This document shows, piece after piece, positions 15,112 through 24,054 of a stretch of DNA of 42,768 nt (positions within the stretch are counted from its first letter, which is position 1; each line of letters opens with the position of its first letter). The DNA is from Acetobacteraceae bacterium. Lineage in GTDB: Bacteria > Pseudomonadota > Alphaproteobacteria > Acetobacterales > Acetobacteraceae. Below the pieces are notes generated by a model that was not told where the DNA came from, ran no database searches, and saw only the letters and a program-made list of their open reading frames with translations. Position numbers and translations under genes: made by a program. The stretch is from contig JASHRV010000290.1 of assembly GCA_030037175.1 (NCBI GenBank), positions 1 to 42,768 of the forward strand. The letters are read 5' to 3'.

Positions 15112-16281
15112 ATGACGCGGCAAGCGATTCTCGCCCCTTTCCTTTTCGACGGCACGAAGCTTCGTGCCGAACAGGCGGTGATCATCGAGGATGATCGCAT
15201 CCTCGCCATCATTTCGCCATCGGAGGTTCCTGCATCGTGCCGTATTGTCCAAACCGCAGGCACCGTCTATGTCGCACCCGGTCTGATCGATCTACAGGTG
15301 AACGGAGGGGGCGGAACTCTCTTCAACGATGCGCTGACGCCTGACGGCATCGCACGCATCGTTGCCGCGCATCGCACGCTCGGAACGTCGTATCTGCTGC
15401 CGACGATCATGAGCGGTTCGACACGGGGAATCGGCGCCGCTCTCGATGCCACGCGCTCGGCGATGGCGCGCGCCATGCCCGGCGTCCTTGGCCTGCATGT
15501 CGAAGGCCCATTCTTCAATCTTCGCCGCCGCGGCATTCATCCTGCTGGGGCGATCCGGCCGATGAACGCTGACGACCTCGCGCTTCTGACCGCGCCTTTC
15601 CCCGGCTGCCTGATACTGACGCTTGCGCCCGAGACCGTGTCCGAGGCGACGCTGCGCCGACTCGCTTCCGCCGGCGTGGTTCTGCTTGCCGGCCATACCG
15701 AGGCCAGTTCCGAGGAGGTCGTGCGGGCGCGTGGCGCCGGCCTTGTCGGCTTCACCCACCTCTTCAACGCCATGCCACCAATCGCCGGACGTATCCCTGG
15801 CCCTGCCGGGGCCGCGCTCGCCGACCGAGAGAGCTTTGCCTCGGTGATCATCGATGGCCTCCATCTGCACGCGGATACCGCCCGTCTCGCCATCGCTGCG
15901 AAAGGCACAGACCGGCTCTTTCTTGTCTCCGACGCCATGCCGACGGTCGGTTCCACTCTCGATTCGTTCCGGATTGGCGAAACCCTGATTCGCCTTCGCG
16001 AAGGAAGGTTGGTCGACGAGGCGGGAACGCTTGGCGGCGCGCATCTCTCGCTTGCCGAGGCTGTGCGCAACGCTCACCTTCATCTCGGTCTCGCCCCGGA
16101 GGAGGCGCTCAGGATGGCAACCGCAACGCCCGCCGCGTGCCTCGGCCTTGGTGAGCGGGTCGGTGCGATTCTGCCCGGTGCGCGCGCCGATCTCGCTCTT
16201 TTCGATGCCTCGCTCGGTCTGATCGGCACCTGGGACGGCGGCGTCTTTGTGCCGAACAAGAGGGGAATGTTGCAGAAATAG
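15112..16281 (+). CDS. nagA: N-acetylglucosamine-6-phosphate deacetylase
   Basis: 389 residues, amidohydrolase superfamily. NagA motifs are all present: PGLIDLQVNGGGG, LHVEGPFFN with the metal-binding Glu, LLAGHTEAS (His), THLFNAMPP (His), IIDGLHLH and the catalytic Asp in LVSDAMPTVG. It removes acetate from GlcNAc-6-P to give glucosamine-6-P. The ribosome site AGGGA overlaps the murQ stop (TAG at 15104-15106), so murQ-nagA is a coupled two-gene operon for peptidoglycan amino-sugar salvage. No glucosamine-6-P deaminase gene follows; instead the decayed nickel locus begins. Confidence 0.94.
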   Translation: MTRQAILAPFLFDGTKLRAEQAVIIEDDRILAIISPSEVPASCRIVQTAGTVYVAPGLIDLQVNGGGGTLFNDALTPDGIARIVAAHRTLGTSYLLPTIMSGSTRGIGAALDATRSAMARAMPGVLGLHVEGPFFNLRRRGIHPAGAIRPMNADDLALLTAPFPGCLILTLAPETVSEATLRRLASAGVVLLAGHTEASSEEVVRARGAGLVGFTHLFNAMPPIAGRIPGPAGAALADRESFASVIIDGLHLHADTARLAIAAKGTDRLFLVSDAMPTVGSTLDSFRIGETLIRLREGRLVDEAGTLGGAHLSLAEAVRNAHLHLGLAPEEALRMATATPAACLGLGERVGAILPGARADLALFDASLGLIGTWDGGVFVPNKRGMLQK

Positions 16282-16287
16282 GGTTTG

Positions 16288-16300
16288 GAGGCTTTGCCTC
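16288..16300 (+). terminator. Short hairpin after nagA
   Basis: GAGGC-TTT-GCCTC lies 7 nt downstream of the nagA stop. The stem is only 5 bp and no U run follows, so it is a weak terminator candidate. Confidence 0.3.
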
Positions 16301-16387
16301 TGTCATGACAAACCGCCGATACCTGCTTATTCCCGTCGAGCGTGAATCTGAGCATGCGGCGTGCTGCCAGTGCCGGGATCGTGTCGC

Positions 16388-16824
16388 TCATCCGATTCCT
16401 GCACTGGTACTAGATGAAGGCTGGCAGACACCGCGTTTCACCGTCATCGCATCGGCGAACGCGCGCGCGGCAGCGAGCGATCCCCTCAAAACCGAGGCCT
16501 CAAGCCCGTTCGCACGGTCGATTGCCACGCGCGTGACGGAAACGACAAAATCGTGATGCTCGCTTAGTTCTCGATTCAGTCATTGCGCCAGTTTTTGCGT
16601 CTTGTATTCGAACACCTAGGCGGCACGGCGACGCAGAGTGTCTTTCCCTCGGCGACCACCTCGTGCACGCCCATGTCACGGATCATGTCACGGATCACGT
16701 CGCGGACAGTTGCCAAGCGGCCGGCATAGCCGCGACGCTGCATCAACGCGTCCACTGTCTGCTGCGGATCATCGTCGATTGTGATGATGATCCGTTCTAT
16801 GGCCGACCATTCCCTGTGCCGCAC
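16388..16824 (-). pseudogene. nikR: nikR remnant (nickel-responsive ribbon-helix-helix regulator)
   Basis: The intact-looking N-terminus (ERIIITIDDDPQQTVDALM then QRRGYAGRLATVRDVIRDM) is the ribbon-helix-helix DNA-binding domain of NikR, and LCVAV corresponds to the start of its regulatory domain. At about 16617-16625 the frame breaks: an apparent one-base loss is followed by an in-frame TAG and then TGA at 16580-16582. In the shifted frame the C-terminal domain is still readable: VFEYKTQKLAQ, ELSEHHDFVVSVTRVA, GLEASVLRGSLAAARAFADAM. The Ni-ligand positions of NikR (His-x-His and Cys before the VLRG block) are lost, giving VTRVAIDRANGLEASVLRG. NikR normally represses nickel uptake genes; its divergent neighbour is a broken nickel permease. 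Confidence 0.8.
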
Positions 16825-16955
16825 GTACCGGCCCTGCGATCTCTGGCTTCAACGGAGACTGATAATAGAATGTTTCTTGAAAGTGACATGACTTTTGCAA
16901 ATGTTTTTGGATAACCACCTGCTGTCCGATTTTCTTTGGGCCGTGTCTAGCGAAC

Positions 16956-17869
16956 GTGCTCCAGGGCATCTTTGACGACCAGGGCGACGTCATTTTTTTC
17001 AAGCTGGCTGGCATCTGCGCCATCCTGATCGCGGCCAATCTTCTCGGCCGGGCATGGGCTTTCATCTCGTTCCAGCATTATCCATTGCTGCTCGGCGCCG
17101 CCCTTCCCGCCCGCGGCTTTAGCCTCCGCCACACGGTGGAGGCCGAACCACATCGCCGCCATCGACAACGTCACCCGCGAATTGATGCAGGAGGGCAAGC
17201 GGGCGGTCATCGCCGGCGTCTCTTTGCTTTTCCCGCTCGTGATCGCGGCGATGAATCTCGTCATCTCCGCCGGAGCGTACGGGACGTTCCGCCACGTCAC
17301 CGAAGGCGGACGTTATATGGAGAAGGATCTCGACGCGCTGCTTGCCGGGCACGGCGTACTGGCTCGCATCCTTCGGCCGCTATTCTGGCTGGCTGGGAGA
17401 CGTGCATGGCTCGGGATTCCCTTCGACCCAGGCTTCGATAGGGCGAGCGAGGTCGGGCTGCTCGGCATCTCCGCAGTTGAAGCCGTGAATGGCATGTCGG
17501 TCTGGTCGATCCTCGCTTTTTCCACGCTCTTCACCGCCGGCATCGCGCTCATCGAAGCGACCGGCAATATCCTGGTTCTCGGGCGCCTACGACTGGGCTT
17601 TCATAAAGCCGATGCGCAAGATTCATTGCAATCTGCTGATCATTTTCATTTCGGCGGTGGTCGCTCTCGCCATCGGCGGCATCGAAGCGCTCGGCCTCGT
17701 TGGCGGCCAACTCGGCTTGCGAAAATGGCTTTGGCGAAAACTATACGCATTCAAAGACAATTTCGGCACGATCGGCTACGTGACCGTCGGCGTGTTCGCA
17801 TTGATCTGGACGGCGGCCGCGGTGACCGATCGCATCCGCGGCTGTGACCGGCTGGAGCTAAAGAACTGA
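16956..17869 (+). pseudogene. NiCoT nickel/cobalt permease remnant (HoxN/NixA family)
   Basis: The N-terminal helix (GICAILIAANLLGRAWAFIS) and GFSLRHTVEA match the start of HoxN/NixA-type permeases up to the HxxxDH motif in helix II. A frameshift near 17140-17150 then moves the reading to NHIAAIDNVTRELMQEGKRAV. About 45 codons covering the next transmembrane segment are missing, because the sequence jumps to VSLLFPLVIAAMNLVIS. TFRHVTEGG, DLDALLAGHGVLARILRPLF, ASEVGLLGISA and FTAGIALIEATGNILVLG follow. A second frameshift near 17580 leads to WAFIKPMRKIHCNLLIIF, VVALAIGGIEALGLVGGQLG and DNFGTIGY. The gene is therefore broken by at least two frameshifts and an internal deletion. It is divergent from the nikR remnant. 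Confidence 0.85.
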
Positions 17870-17914
17870 AAGAAGACGGGCCGGGCGGGAGCATTCCCGC
17901 CCGCACCCATCCTC

Positions 17915-19348
17915 TTAGGCGCTCGCCTGCGAGACGAACTTGGTGACGAGGTAGGCCTCGATCGCTTCGAGTCCGCCTTCCGAACCATAGCCCGAATCCT
18001 TGACTCCGCCGAACGGCACCTCCGGCAGTGCGAGGCCGTGATGATTGATCGAGATCATCCCCGACTCCACGGCGCCCGCGATTGCGTTCGCGGTTTTCGC
18101 GGAGCGCGTATAGGCATAGGATGCGAGCCCGTAATCGAGCCGGTTCGCTTCCTTGACCGCATCGTCGAACTCGCGGAAGGGCGAGATCATCGCCACAGGG
18201 CCGAACGGCTCCTCGTTCATCATCCGCGCCGTCTTCGGCACGTTCGTCAGCACGGTCGGCTCGAAGAAATAACCCTTGTTGCCGATGCGCTTGCCGCCCG
18301 CCACCAACTCCGCGCCCTTCTGCACGGCGTCGGTGATGAAGCCTTCCATCGCCGCGACGCGGCGCTCATGGGCGAGCGGCCCCATCTGGGTCTGAGGATC
18401 GAGCCCATCCCCCACCTTCAGCCCCTTGGCGACCGTGACGAAGCGGTCGACGAAATCGTCATAGACCTTCTCCTGCACCAGGAAGCGCGTCGGCGCGATG
18501 CAGACCTGGCCGGCGTTACGGAACTTGTTGGCGGAGAGAATCTTCGTCGCCGCCTCGACATCCGCGTCCTCGAAGACGATCGCCGGCGCATGGCCGCCGA
18601 GCTCCATCGTCACCCGCTTCATGTGCGCCCCGGCCAGTGCTGCGAGCTGCTTGCCTACGGCCGTCGAGCCGGTGAAGGAGATCTTCCGCACGAGCGGGTG
18701 CGCGATCAGGTAGCTCGAAATATCACCAGGCACGCCGAAGACAAGGTTGATCACGCCTTCAGGCACGCCGGCATCGGCGTAGGCGCGCACCAGTTCCGCG
18801 CAGGAGCCCGGCGTCTCCTCGGGCCCCTTGATGACGATCGAGCAGCCAGCAGCAAGGGCGGCGGAAATCTTGCGTACCGCCTGGTTGATCGGGAAGTTCC
18901 ACGGCGTGAACGCGGCGGCGACACCGACCGGCTCCTTGACGACGAGTTGATAGATCCCGGGCGCCCGCGCCGGCACCACGCGCCCATAAGCCCGTCGCGC
19001 CTCCTCGGCGAACCATTCAATGACATCGCCGGCGAGCGCAGTTTCGGTCCTTGCTTCGGCGAGCGGCTTGCCTTGCTCGGTCGTCATCACGCGGGCGATC
19101 TCCTCGACCCGCTCGCGCATCAGGCTGCCTGCCTTGCGCATGATCTTCGCGCGCTCATAGGCGGACATTTTCCGCCAGGTCTCGAACCCCTTGGCGGCGG
19201 CGGCAAGCGCGCGGTCGAGATCGGCCTGCTCGGCATGCGCGACCTTCCCGATCGCCTCGCCAGTAGCGGGGTTCAGGACCGCGATGGTCTTGCCGGCGGC
19301 GCTTCCGCTCCAGCTTCCGTCGATGAACAGGGAGACATCGGAATACAT
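17915..19348 (-). CDS. gabD: NAD(P)-dependent aldehyde dehydrogenase, succinate-semialdehyde dehydrogenase type
   Basis: 477 residues, usual length. N151 ([10 protein letters not shown]), E249 (TMELGGHAP) and the nucleophile C283 ([11 protein letters not shown]) are the aldehyde dehydrogenase active-site residues; [11 protein letters not shown] is the cofactor-binding stretch and [11 protein letters not shown] the late family block. Overall wording is closest to succinate-semialdehyde and 2-oxoglutarate-semialdehyde dehydrogenases; the gene name is a best guess between these. GPEETPGS replaces the usual AEETP/SEETP. It is transcribed leftward and is separate from phoB by a 118-bp gap with two hairpins. 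Confidence 0.85.
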   Translation of the reverse strand: MYSDVSLFIDGSWSGSAAGKTIAVLNPATGEAIGKVAHAEQADLDRALAAAAKGFETWRKMSAYERAKIMRKAGSLMRERVEEIARVMTTEQGKPLAEARTETALAGDVIEWFAEEARRAYGRVVPARAPGIYQLVVKEPVGVAAAFTPWNFPINQAVRKISAALAAGCSIVIKGPEETPGSCAELVRAYADAGVPEGVINLVFGVPGDISSYLIAHPLVRKISFTGSTAVGKQLAALAGAHMKRVTMELGGHAPAIVFEDADVEAATKILSANKFRNAGQVCIAPTRFLVQEKVYDDFVDRFVTVAKGLKVGDGLDPQTQMGPLAHERRVAAMEGFITDAVQKGAELVAGGKRIGNKGYFFEPTVLTNVPKTARMMNEEPFGPVAMISPFREFDDAVKEANRLDYGLASYAYTRSAKTANAIAGAVESGMISINHHGLALPEVPFGGVKDSGYGSEGGLEAIEAYLVTKFVSQASA

Positions 19349-19368
19349 GGGCTCTGCTCCTCCGTCAG

Positions 19369-19449
19369 CACGCGCAGGCGCGTGTGCGCCGCCAAATGCA
19401 GCGCATCATGCGCCGCCACGCGCGCGCGGTCGAGAGCGCCTCAGCGCTC
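19369..19449 (-). terminator. Two hairpins between phoB and the aldehyde dehydrogenase
   Basis: GAGCGC-CTCA-GCGCTC (19434-19449) begins 18 nt past the phoB stop, and CACGCGC-AG-GCGCGTG (19369-19384) lies nearer the next gene. Both are perfect GC-rich stems without a U tract. The first is the likely end of the pstB-phoU-phoB transcript. Confidence 0.45.
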
Positions 19450-19466
19450 GCTGCTCCAGACGGGAT

Positions 19467-20186
19467 CTAGACGGGTTCGGTATCGAGCGCGTAGCCGGCC
19501 GCGCGAACGGTGCGCACCACGTCGAGCTCGCCCGGGCCGTTGAGCGCCCGGCGCAGCCGCCGGATATGGACATCCACCGTCCTGGGCTCGACATGAATGT
19601 CCGGGCCCCAGACGGAGTCCAGGAGCTCCTCCCGGGAAAACACCCGGCAGGGGTGCTGCATCAGGAACTCGAGCAGGCGGAATTCGGTCGGGCCGAGATG
19701 CACTGCCCTCCCATTACGGCTGGTGCGATGCTGCGCGAGATCGAGCGTGATATCGTGGAAGCGGAGCTGGCCCTTGGCCGGCACCGCGCCGGATCGGCGC
19801 AACAGCGCCCGCATGCGGGCGAGCAGCGCATCGACGCTGAACGGTTTGGTGATGTAATCATCGGCGCCGATATTCAGCCCGCGCACCGCGTCCTGATCCT
19901 CGCTCCGTGCCGTCACCATGATCACCGGCAGGTCGCGTGTTGTGGGCCGGCGCCGAAGCTGGCGGCACACCTCGATCCCCGACATCACCGGGAGCATCCA
20001 GTCGAGCAGCACGAGGTCTGGTTTGGCCTCGGAGATGCGCATCAACGCCTCCTCGCCATCGCCCGCTTCCTCGACCCGGAATCCCTGCTTCTCGAGATTG
20101 TAGCGCAGCATTGTCGCCAGCGCGGCCTCATCCTCTACCACGAGCACGAGGGGCTTGCCGACCCCGAGCAATGCCTCTCCCATCAA
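19467..20186 (-). CDS. phoB: Phosphate regulon response regulator PhoB
   Basis: 239 residues. The receiver domain (about 12-130) has the acidic pocket VVEDE, the phosphorylated Asp D62 in LVLLDWMLPVMSG, the Thr in VTARSE and the conserved Lys in YITKPFS. An OmpR/PhoB winged-helix DNA-binding domain follows (LGPTEFRLLEFLMQHPCRVFSREELLDSVWG, RTVDVHIRRLRRAL, VRAAGYALD). PhoB activates phosphate-starvation genes. It is the third gene of a leftward pstB-phoU-phoB run (gaps about 10 bp). The cognate kinase phoR is not next to it. Confidence 0.92.
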   Translation of the reverse strand: MMGEALLGVGKPLVLVVEDEAALATMLRYNLEKQGFRVEEAGDGEEALMRISEAKPDLVLLDWMLPVMSGIEVCRQLRRRPTTRDLPVIMVTARSEDQDAVRGLNIGADDYITKPFSVDALLARMRALLRRSGAVPAKGQLRFHDITLDLAQHRTSRNGRAVHLGPTEFRLLEFLMQHPCRVFSREELLDSVWGPDIHVEPRTVDVHIRRLRRALNGPGELDVVRTVRAAGYALDTEPV

Positions 20187-20196
20187 ACTGTTCCCC

Positions 20197-20916
20197 TCAT
20201 TCCTCCGGGCGCTCGATGGCGAAGGCGGAGCTCAAACCCTTGGGCCGCTCGTCGGGCAGGACCTCGCCGGTCGCGGCAAAATGCACAGTCTCTGCGATAT
20301 TGGTCGCATGGTCACCGATTCGCTCAAGATTCTTCGCGATAAACAAAAGATGCGTGCAAGGGGTGATGTTGCGCGGATCCTCCATCATGTAGGTGATCAG
20401 CTCGCGGAAGATCGCGGTATAGAGATCATCGATCAGCCGGTCTGACCGCCAAACCTCGATCGCTTTCTCCGGATCGTTCTCGCTTGCCGCGTCGATCACC
20501 GTCTTCAGGTTCTGCTGCACCATCCGCGCCATCGAGGCGATGGGGGTCAGGCTGAAGGAAAGCGGGAAGTGGGAAAGCACCATGCTTCGCTTGGCAGCAT
20601 TGACCGCGTAGTCGCCGATGCGTTCGAGCCCGGCAGTGATCTTGATCGCCGCGACGATGCGGCGCAGGTCGCTCGCCACCGGCTGGCGCAGAGCGAGCAT
20701 ACGAATGGCGAATTGCTCGACCTCGCGCTCGAGCGCGTCCACCTGGGGATCCGTCTCCACTGCGCGCGTCGCCGCGGTCGCGTCCTGATCCACCACGGCC
20801 TCGGCCGCCAGCGCCACCTCGCTTTCGACCAAACCACCCATGCGAGCGATCAGGTCGCCGAGACGTGCAAGCTCCTGTTCGAAGCTCTTGACGATGTGCT
20901 CCGCCGGTTCCGACAT
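20197..20916 (-). CDS. phoU: Phosphate signalling protein PhoU
   Basis: 239 residues, two PhoU three-helix repeats. Each carries the metal-binding E/DxxxD-type motif: ALRQPVASDLRRIVAAIKITAGLERIGDYAVNAAKR in the first and CTHLLFIAKNLERIGDHATNIAE in the second. PhoU mediates inhibition of PhoR/PhoB signalling by the Pst transporter when phosphate is plentiful. Start ATG 20916 matches the family N-terminus (EHIVKSFEQELARL). It lies between pstB (11 bp upstream) and phoB (10 bp downstream). Confidence 0.93.
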   Translation of the reverse strand: MSEPAEHIVKSFEQELARLGDLIARMGGLVESEVALAAEAVVDQDATAATRAVETDPQVDALEREVEQFAIRMLALRQPVASDLRRIVAAIKITAGLERIGDYAVNAAKRSMVLSHFPLSFSLTPIASMARMVQQNLKTVIDAASENDPEKAIEVWRSDRLIDDLYTAIFRELITYMMEDPRNITPCTHLLFIAKNLERIGDHATNIAETVHFAATGEVLPDERPKGLSSAFAIERPEE

Positions 20917-20927
20917 CGCCCGAATCC

Positions 20928-21779
20928 TTAGCCAAACCGCCCGGTGATGTATTCCTGGGTGCGCTTCTCGCGCGGCGCGGTGAACATCGCCGCCGCCGGC
21001 CCCACTTCCACCAGCTCGCCCAGATAGAAGAAGGCCACCTGATCGGCGCACCGCGCCGCCTGCTGCATGTTGTGGGTCACCAAGGCGATGGTGAAATCCC
21101 GTTTCAACTCGTCCACCAACTCTTCGACCTTGAGCGTGCTGATCGGGTCGAGCGCGCTGGTGGGCTCATCGAGCAGAATCACCTGAGGCCGAACCGCGAT
21201 CGTCCGGGCGATGCAGAGCCGCTGTTGCTGCCCGCCCGAGAGCCCGGCTGCCGGGCTCCCCAGCCGGTCCTTCACCTCGTCCCAGAGGGCGGCGCGCGAG
21301 AGCGACCATTCCACCCGCTCACGCATCTCGCCACGGCCGAGCCTCTCGTGCAGCCTGACGCCGAAGGCGATGTTGTCGAAGATCGACATCGCGAAAGGCG
21401 TCGGCTTCTGGAACACCATCCCGATCCTGGCCCGGAGCACGGTGAGGTCCATGTCCGGATCGAGGATGTTCTTCCCGTCGAGCAGCACCTCCCCGGTCGC
21501 ACGCTGGCCGGGATAGAGGTCGTACATCCGGTTCAGGACCCGGAGCAAAGTCGATTTGCCACAGCCGGAGGGGCCGATCATGCCGGTCACCCGCCGCTCC
21601 GGCAGGTCGAGGTTCACGTGCTTGAGTGCCTGCGTCCCGCCATAGAAGAACTCGAGGTTCCGGATTGAGACCCGCACCTCCGCCGGCGCCGCGCTCTCGG
21701 AGCCGGCCTTGGTGGCTGTAGGCATACCCGCTGGCACGTCCACTGGCGCCCTCATTGGCTGACCCGAAGCATCGTTCAT
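20928..21779 (-). CDS. pstB: Phosphate ABC transporter ATP-binding protein PstB
   Basis: 283 residues. After about 35 variable residues come the ATPase motifs: Walker [11 protein letters not shown]-loop [19 protein letters not shown] (the KPTPFAMS wording is specific to PstB), signature [12 protein letters not shown], Walker [14 protein letters not shown] and the switch His in VTHNM. PstB powers high-affinity phosphate import together with PstA/PstC and PstS, none of which is in the window. Start ATG 21779 is preferred to ATG 21812; neither has a good ribosome site. A Pho-box-like sequence lies about 46 bp upstream. Confidence 0.92.
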   Translation of the reverse strand: MNDASGQPMRAPVDVPAGMPTATKAGSESAAPAEVRVSIRNLEFFYGGTQALKHVNLDLPERRVTGMIGPSGCGKSTLLRVLNRMYDLYPGQRATGEVLLDGKNILDPDMDLTVLRARIGMVFQKPTPFAMSIFDNIAFGVRLHERLGRGEMRERVEWSLSRAALWDEVKDRLGSPAAGLSGGQQQRLCIARTIAVRPQVILLDEPTSALDPISTLKVEELVDELKRDFTIALVTHNMQQAARCADQVAFFYLGELVEVGPAAAMFTAPREKRTQEYITGRFG

Positions 21780-21824
21780 GAAATTGACCCTAGGGGGAGG
21801 TGGCGACGCCATTATTGCAGATCA

Positions 21825-21842
21825 GTGAAGCTTTGATGACAG
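21825..21842 (-). promoter_or_regulatory. Candidate Pho box upstream of pstB
   Basis: Read on the minus strand, CTGTCATCAAAGCTTCAC has one perfect 7-bp half-site (CTGTCAT) followed, in the expected 11-bp register, by a degenerate second half. It ends 46 bp upstream of the pstB ATG. Position and register fit PhoB control; the second half is weak. Confidence 0.4.
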
Positions 21843-21880
21843 CCCATCTGCTGACTGTCTCTATCCTTCCGATTCGCGCG

Positions 21881-22368
21881 CTATTCTGTGGCTTTGTGAG
21901 GCGCTCTGGGTAGATCGACCATCCGGAGATAAGCTTGAGCGTTTTCCAGCCCCGCGGGAACCGGATTTTGGCGTCTGCGCCCGCAAGGCTCGGCGCGATG
22001 ATCACCGGCTTGCCCGGCCCCCCCAGTTGTCCGGGGGTCGAGACCTTCTCCTTGTCGGTGAGCTGAAGGCTATACACCGCCCGCAGGATTGCCTGGAAGT
22101 TGCGCCCCGCGTTCGGCGGATAGGTCATGATCAGCCGCACCTCCTTGGCTGGATCGACCGAAAGCCCGATCATCCTGACGTTGCGCTTCACCCACTCCGG
22201 CTTGAGCCGCGCAACCTCGTCGAGCTCTGTCGTGCACACAGGCGTATAATCCTTCGGATCGCTGAACAGGATACTCTAGGAAGCACCGAGCCATTTGCGA
22301 AAGCTGATCCGGCCTTCGGCGCTCTCCTGCTCGAAATTTGGCGCGATCTGCCCGAGCTGGATCGCCAT
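21881..22368 (-). pseudogene. 1-Cys peroxiredoxin (Prx6 type) remnant
   Basis: The start (MAIQLGQIAPNFEQESAEG, ISFRKWLGAS) and the peroxidatic Cys block DYTPVCTTELDEVARLKPEW are those of Prx6-type peroxiredoxins. A TAG at 22276-22278 replaces the Trp codon 31. After GLSVDP the sequence jumps straight to AKEVRLIMTYPPNAGRNFQ, an in-frame loss of roughly 60 codons that joins two DP-containing sites. Near 21935 a frameshift moves the C-terminus to AYLRMVDLPRAPHKATE, ending at the TAG 21881-21883. The active-site Cys is kept but the protein cannot be made full length. It lies just upstream of pstB and may once have been in the same run. Confidence 0.85.
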
Positions 22369-22533
22369 CGTCCGCTCCTCTCTCGATTGCGATTGTCATG
22401 GCGGGCGGATAAGCCCGGCGCTCTGCCCATATAGTAAGTGGCCACCGACATCCCTGCCAGCGTGAGCGGGTTTCTCTCTAGCCGTCTGCTTCGGCAGTTC
22501 CTACCATCCCCTTGCGGTCCCCGGGAGAAGACA

Positions 22534-24054
22534 TTGATCCGCCCCCTCATCCCCCTCGTTCTTATTCTTACGTGCCTTTCGTTCCTGCCCCCCTCGCTTG
22601 CCCGCGCCGCCGGCACGCTCACCTACGGAATGCAGGATGATCCGGACGCGCTCGATCCCGCGCAGAGCGGCACTTACTCCGGACGCGTCGTCTTCGCCGC
22701 GATGTGCGACAAGCTGATCGATACCAACGCCGCGATGCAGTTCGTGCCCCAGCTTGCAACCAGCTGGAGCTGGAGTCCCGACAGCCTTTCCCTCACCCTG
22801 AAGCTACGGCCGAACGTGCGCTTTCAGGACGGAAGCCCGCTTGATGCTGCAGCCGTCAAGACCAATCTCGAGCGCTATCTCGACGCCCCCTATTCTTTCC
22901 GCAAGGCAGAACTCGGGCCGCTCACCGCGATCATAGTGATCGATCCGCTCACCGTCCGCCTCACCCTCGCCCACCCCTATGCGCCCCTCATCGCCGTGCT
23001 GGCCGACCGTGCCGGCATGATGCTCTCGCCCGCCGCCCTCGCCCGCGCAGGAAAGAACATCGCGCTCCATCCGGTCTGCGCAGGACCATTCCAGTTCGTG
23101 AACCGCGTCGCCGAGGACCACATCACGCTCGAGCGTTTCGGCGGCTACTGGAACGCCAACGCGATCCATCTCGATCGCATCATCTACCGCATGATCCCGA
23201 ACGCCGCCGTGCGGCTAGAGGATCTGGAGGCTGGCTCGCTCGATGTCGCCGAGCAAATCCCGCCGCCGGACATCGCCGGGATGCTGCAGCATCGCAGCCT
23301 CAAGCTGATCTCCTCGCCCGCGCTTGCCTACAAAACCATCTCCTTCAACCTTGCCAACGGTCCGGCAGCGAACACGCCGCTTGGGCAGGATCCGCGCGTG
23401 CGCCGCGCACTCGCGCTCGCCATCGACCGCAACGCGCTCAACCAGGTCGTGTTCAGCGGCCAGTTCATCCCCAACAACCAGACTCAGGTGCCGCACAGCA
23501 CGTACTGGGACCCGGATTTCCCCGTCCAGCCGGCCGATGCGGAAGCGGCACGAAAGCTCCTCGCCGCCGCCGGCCATCCGAGCGTGTCCTTCACGCTCAT
23601 CACCGACAACACACCGACGGACCAGGAGGTCGGCCAAGTCATCCAGTCTATGGCGGGCGCGGCCGGTTTCCACATCACGCTGCGCCCGATGGACGCAAAC
23701 GCCCAGGTTGCGGCAGCGCGTGCCGGCGATTATCAGGCTGCGCTCGTTTTCTGGAGCGGCCGTTCGGACCCGGACTTCAACCTCTCCATCTGGCTCGCCA
23801 GCAACGGCTTCGAAAACTGGGGCCATTACCGCAGCAAATCGTTCAATGAGCTGCTCACCGAAGCCCGCACGAGCACCAACACCGCTACCCGCCAGGCGCT
23901 CTACCGCAAGATTGTCGCGAGCTACCTCCAGGACGTTCCCCATCTCTTCCTTTACAACTGGCGCTGGCTCTGGGGCGCGACCACGCGCCTCCAAGGGTAC
24001 ACGCCGCAGCCGGACGGTCTCTTCCGCCCGGAAGGCATCACGCTCTCGCAATGA
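22534..24054 (+). CDS. ABC transporter substrate-binding protein, family 5 (peptide/nickel/opine type)
   Basis: 506 residues. A signal peptide covers about the first 25 residues (PLIPLVLILTCLSFLPPSLARA). The SBP_bac_5 fold follows: TLTYGMQDDPDALDPAQSG, LATSWSWSPDSLSLTLKLRPNVRFQDGSPLDA, VCAGPFQFVN, DPRVRRALALAIDRNALNQVVFSG. Ligands of the family include di/oligopeptides, amines, opines and Ni. I chose TTG 22534 because GGGAGAAG lies just upstream and it puts the signal peptide at the N-terminus; an in-frame ATG at 22438 would add 32 residues in front of it. No family-5 permease or ATPase genes are in the window. Its stop overlaps the next gene by 4 nt. Confidence 0.87.
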   Translation: MIRPLIPLVLILTCLSFLPPSLARAAGTLTYGMQDDPDALDPAQSGTYSGRVVFAAMCDKLIDTNAAMQFVPQLATSWSWSPDSLSLTLKLRPNVRFQDGSPLDAAAVKTNLERYLDAPYSFRKAELGPLTAIIVIDPLTVRLTLAHPYAPLIAVLADRAGMMLSPAALARAGKNIALHPVCAGPFQFVNRVAEDHITLERFGGYWNANAIHLDRIIYRMIPNAAVRLEDLEAGSLDVAEQIPPPDIAGMLQHRSLKLISSPALAYKTISFNLANGPAANTPLGQDPRVRRALALAIDRNALNQVVFSGQFIPNNQTQVPHSTYWDPDFPVQPADAEAARKLLAAAGHPSVSFTLITDNTPTDQEVGQVIQSMAGAAGFHITLRPMDANAQVAAARAGDYQAALVFWSGRSDPDFNLSIWLASNGFENWGHYRSKSFNELLTEARTSTNTATRQALYRKIVASYLQDVPHLFLYNWRWLWGATTRLQGYTPQPDGLFRPEGITLSQ

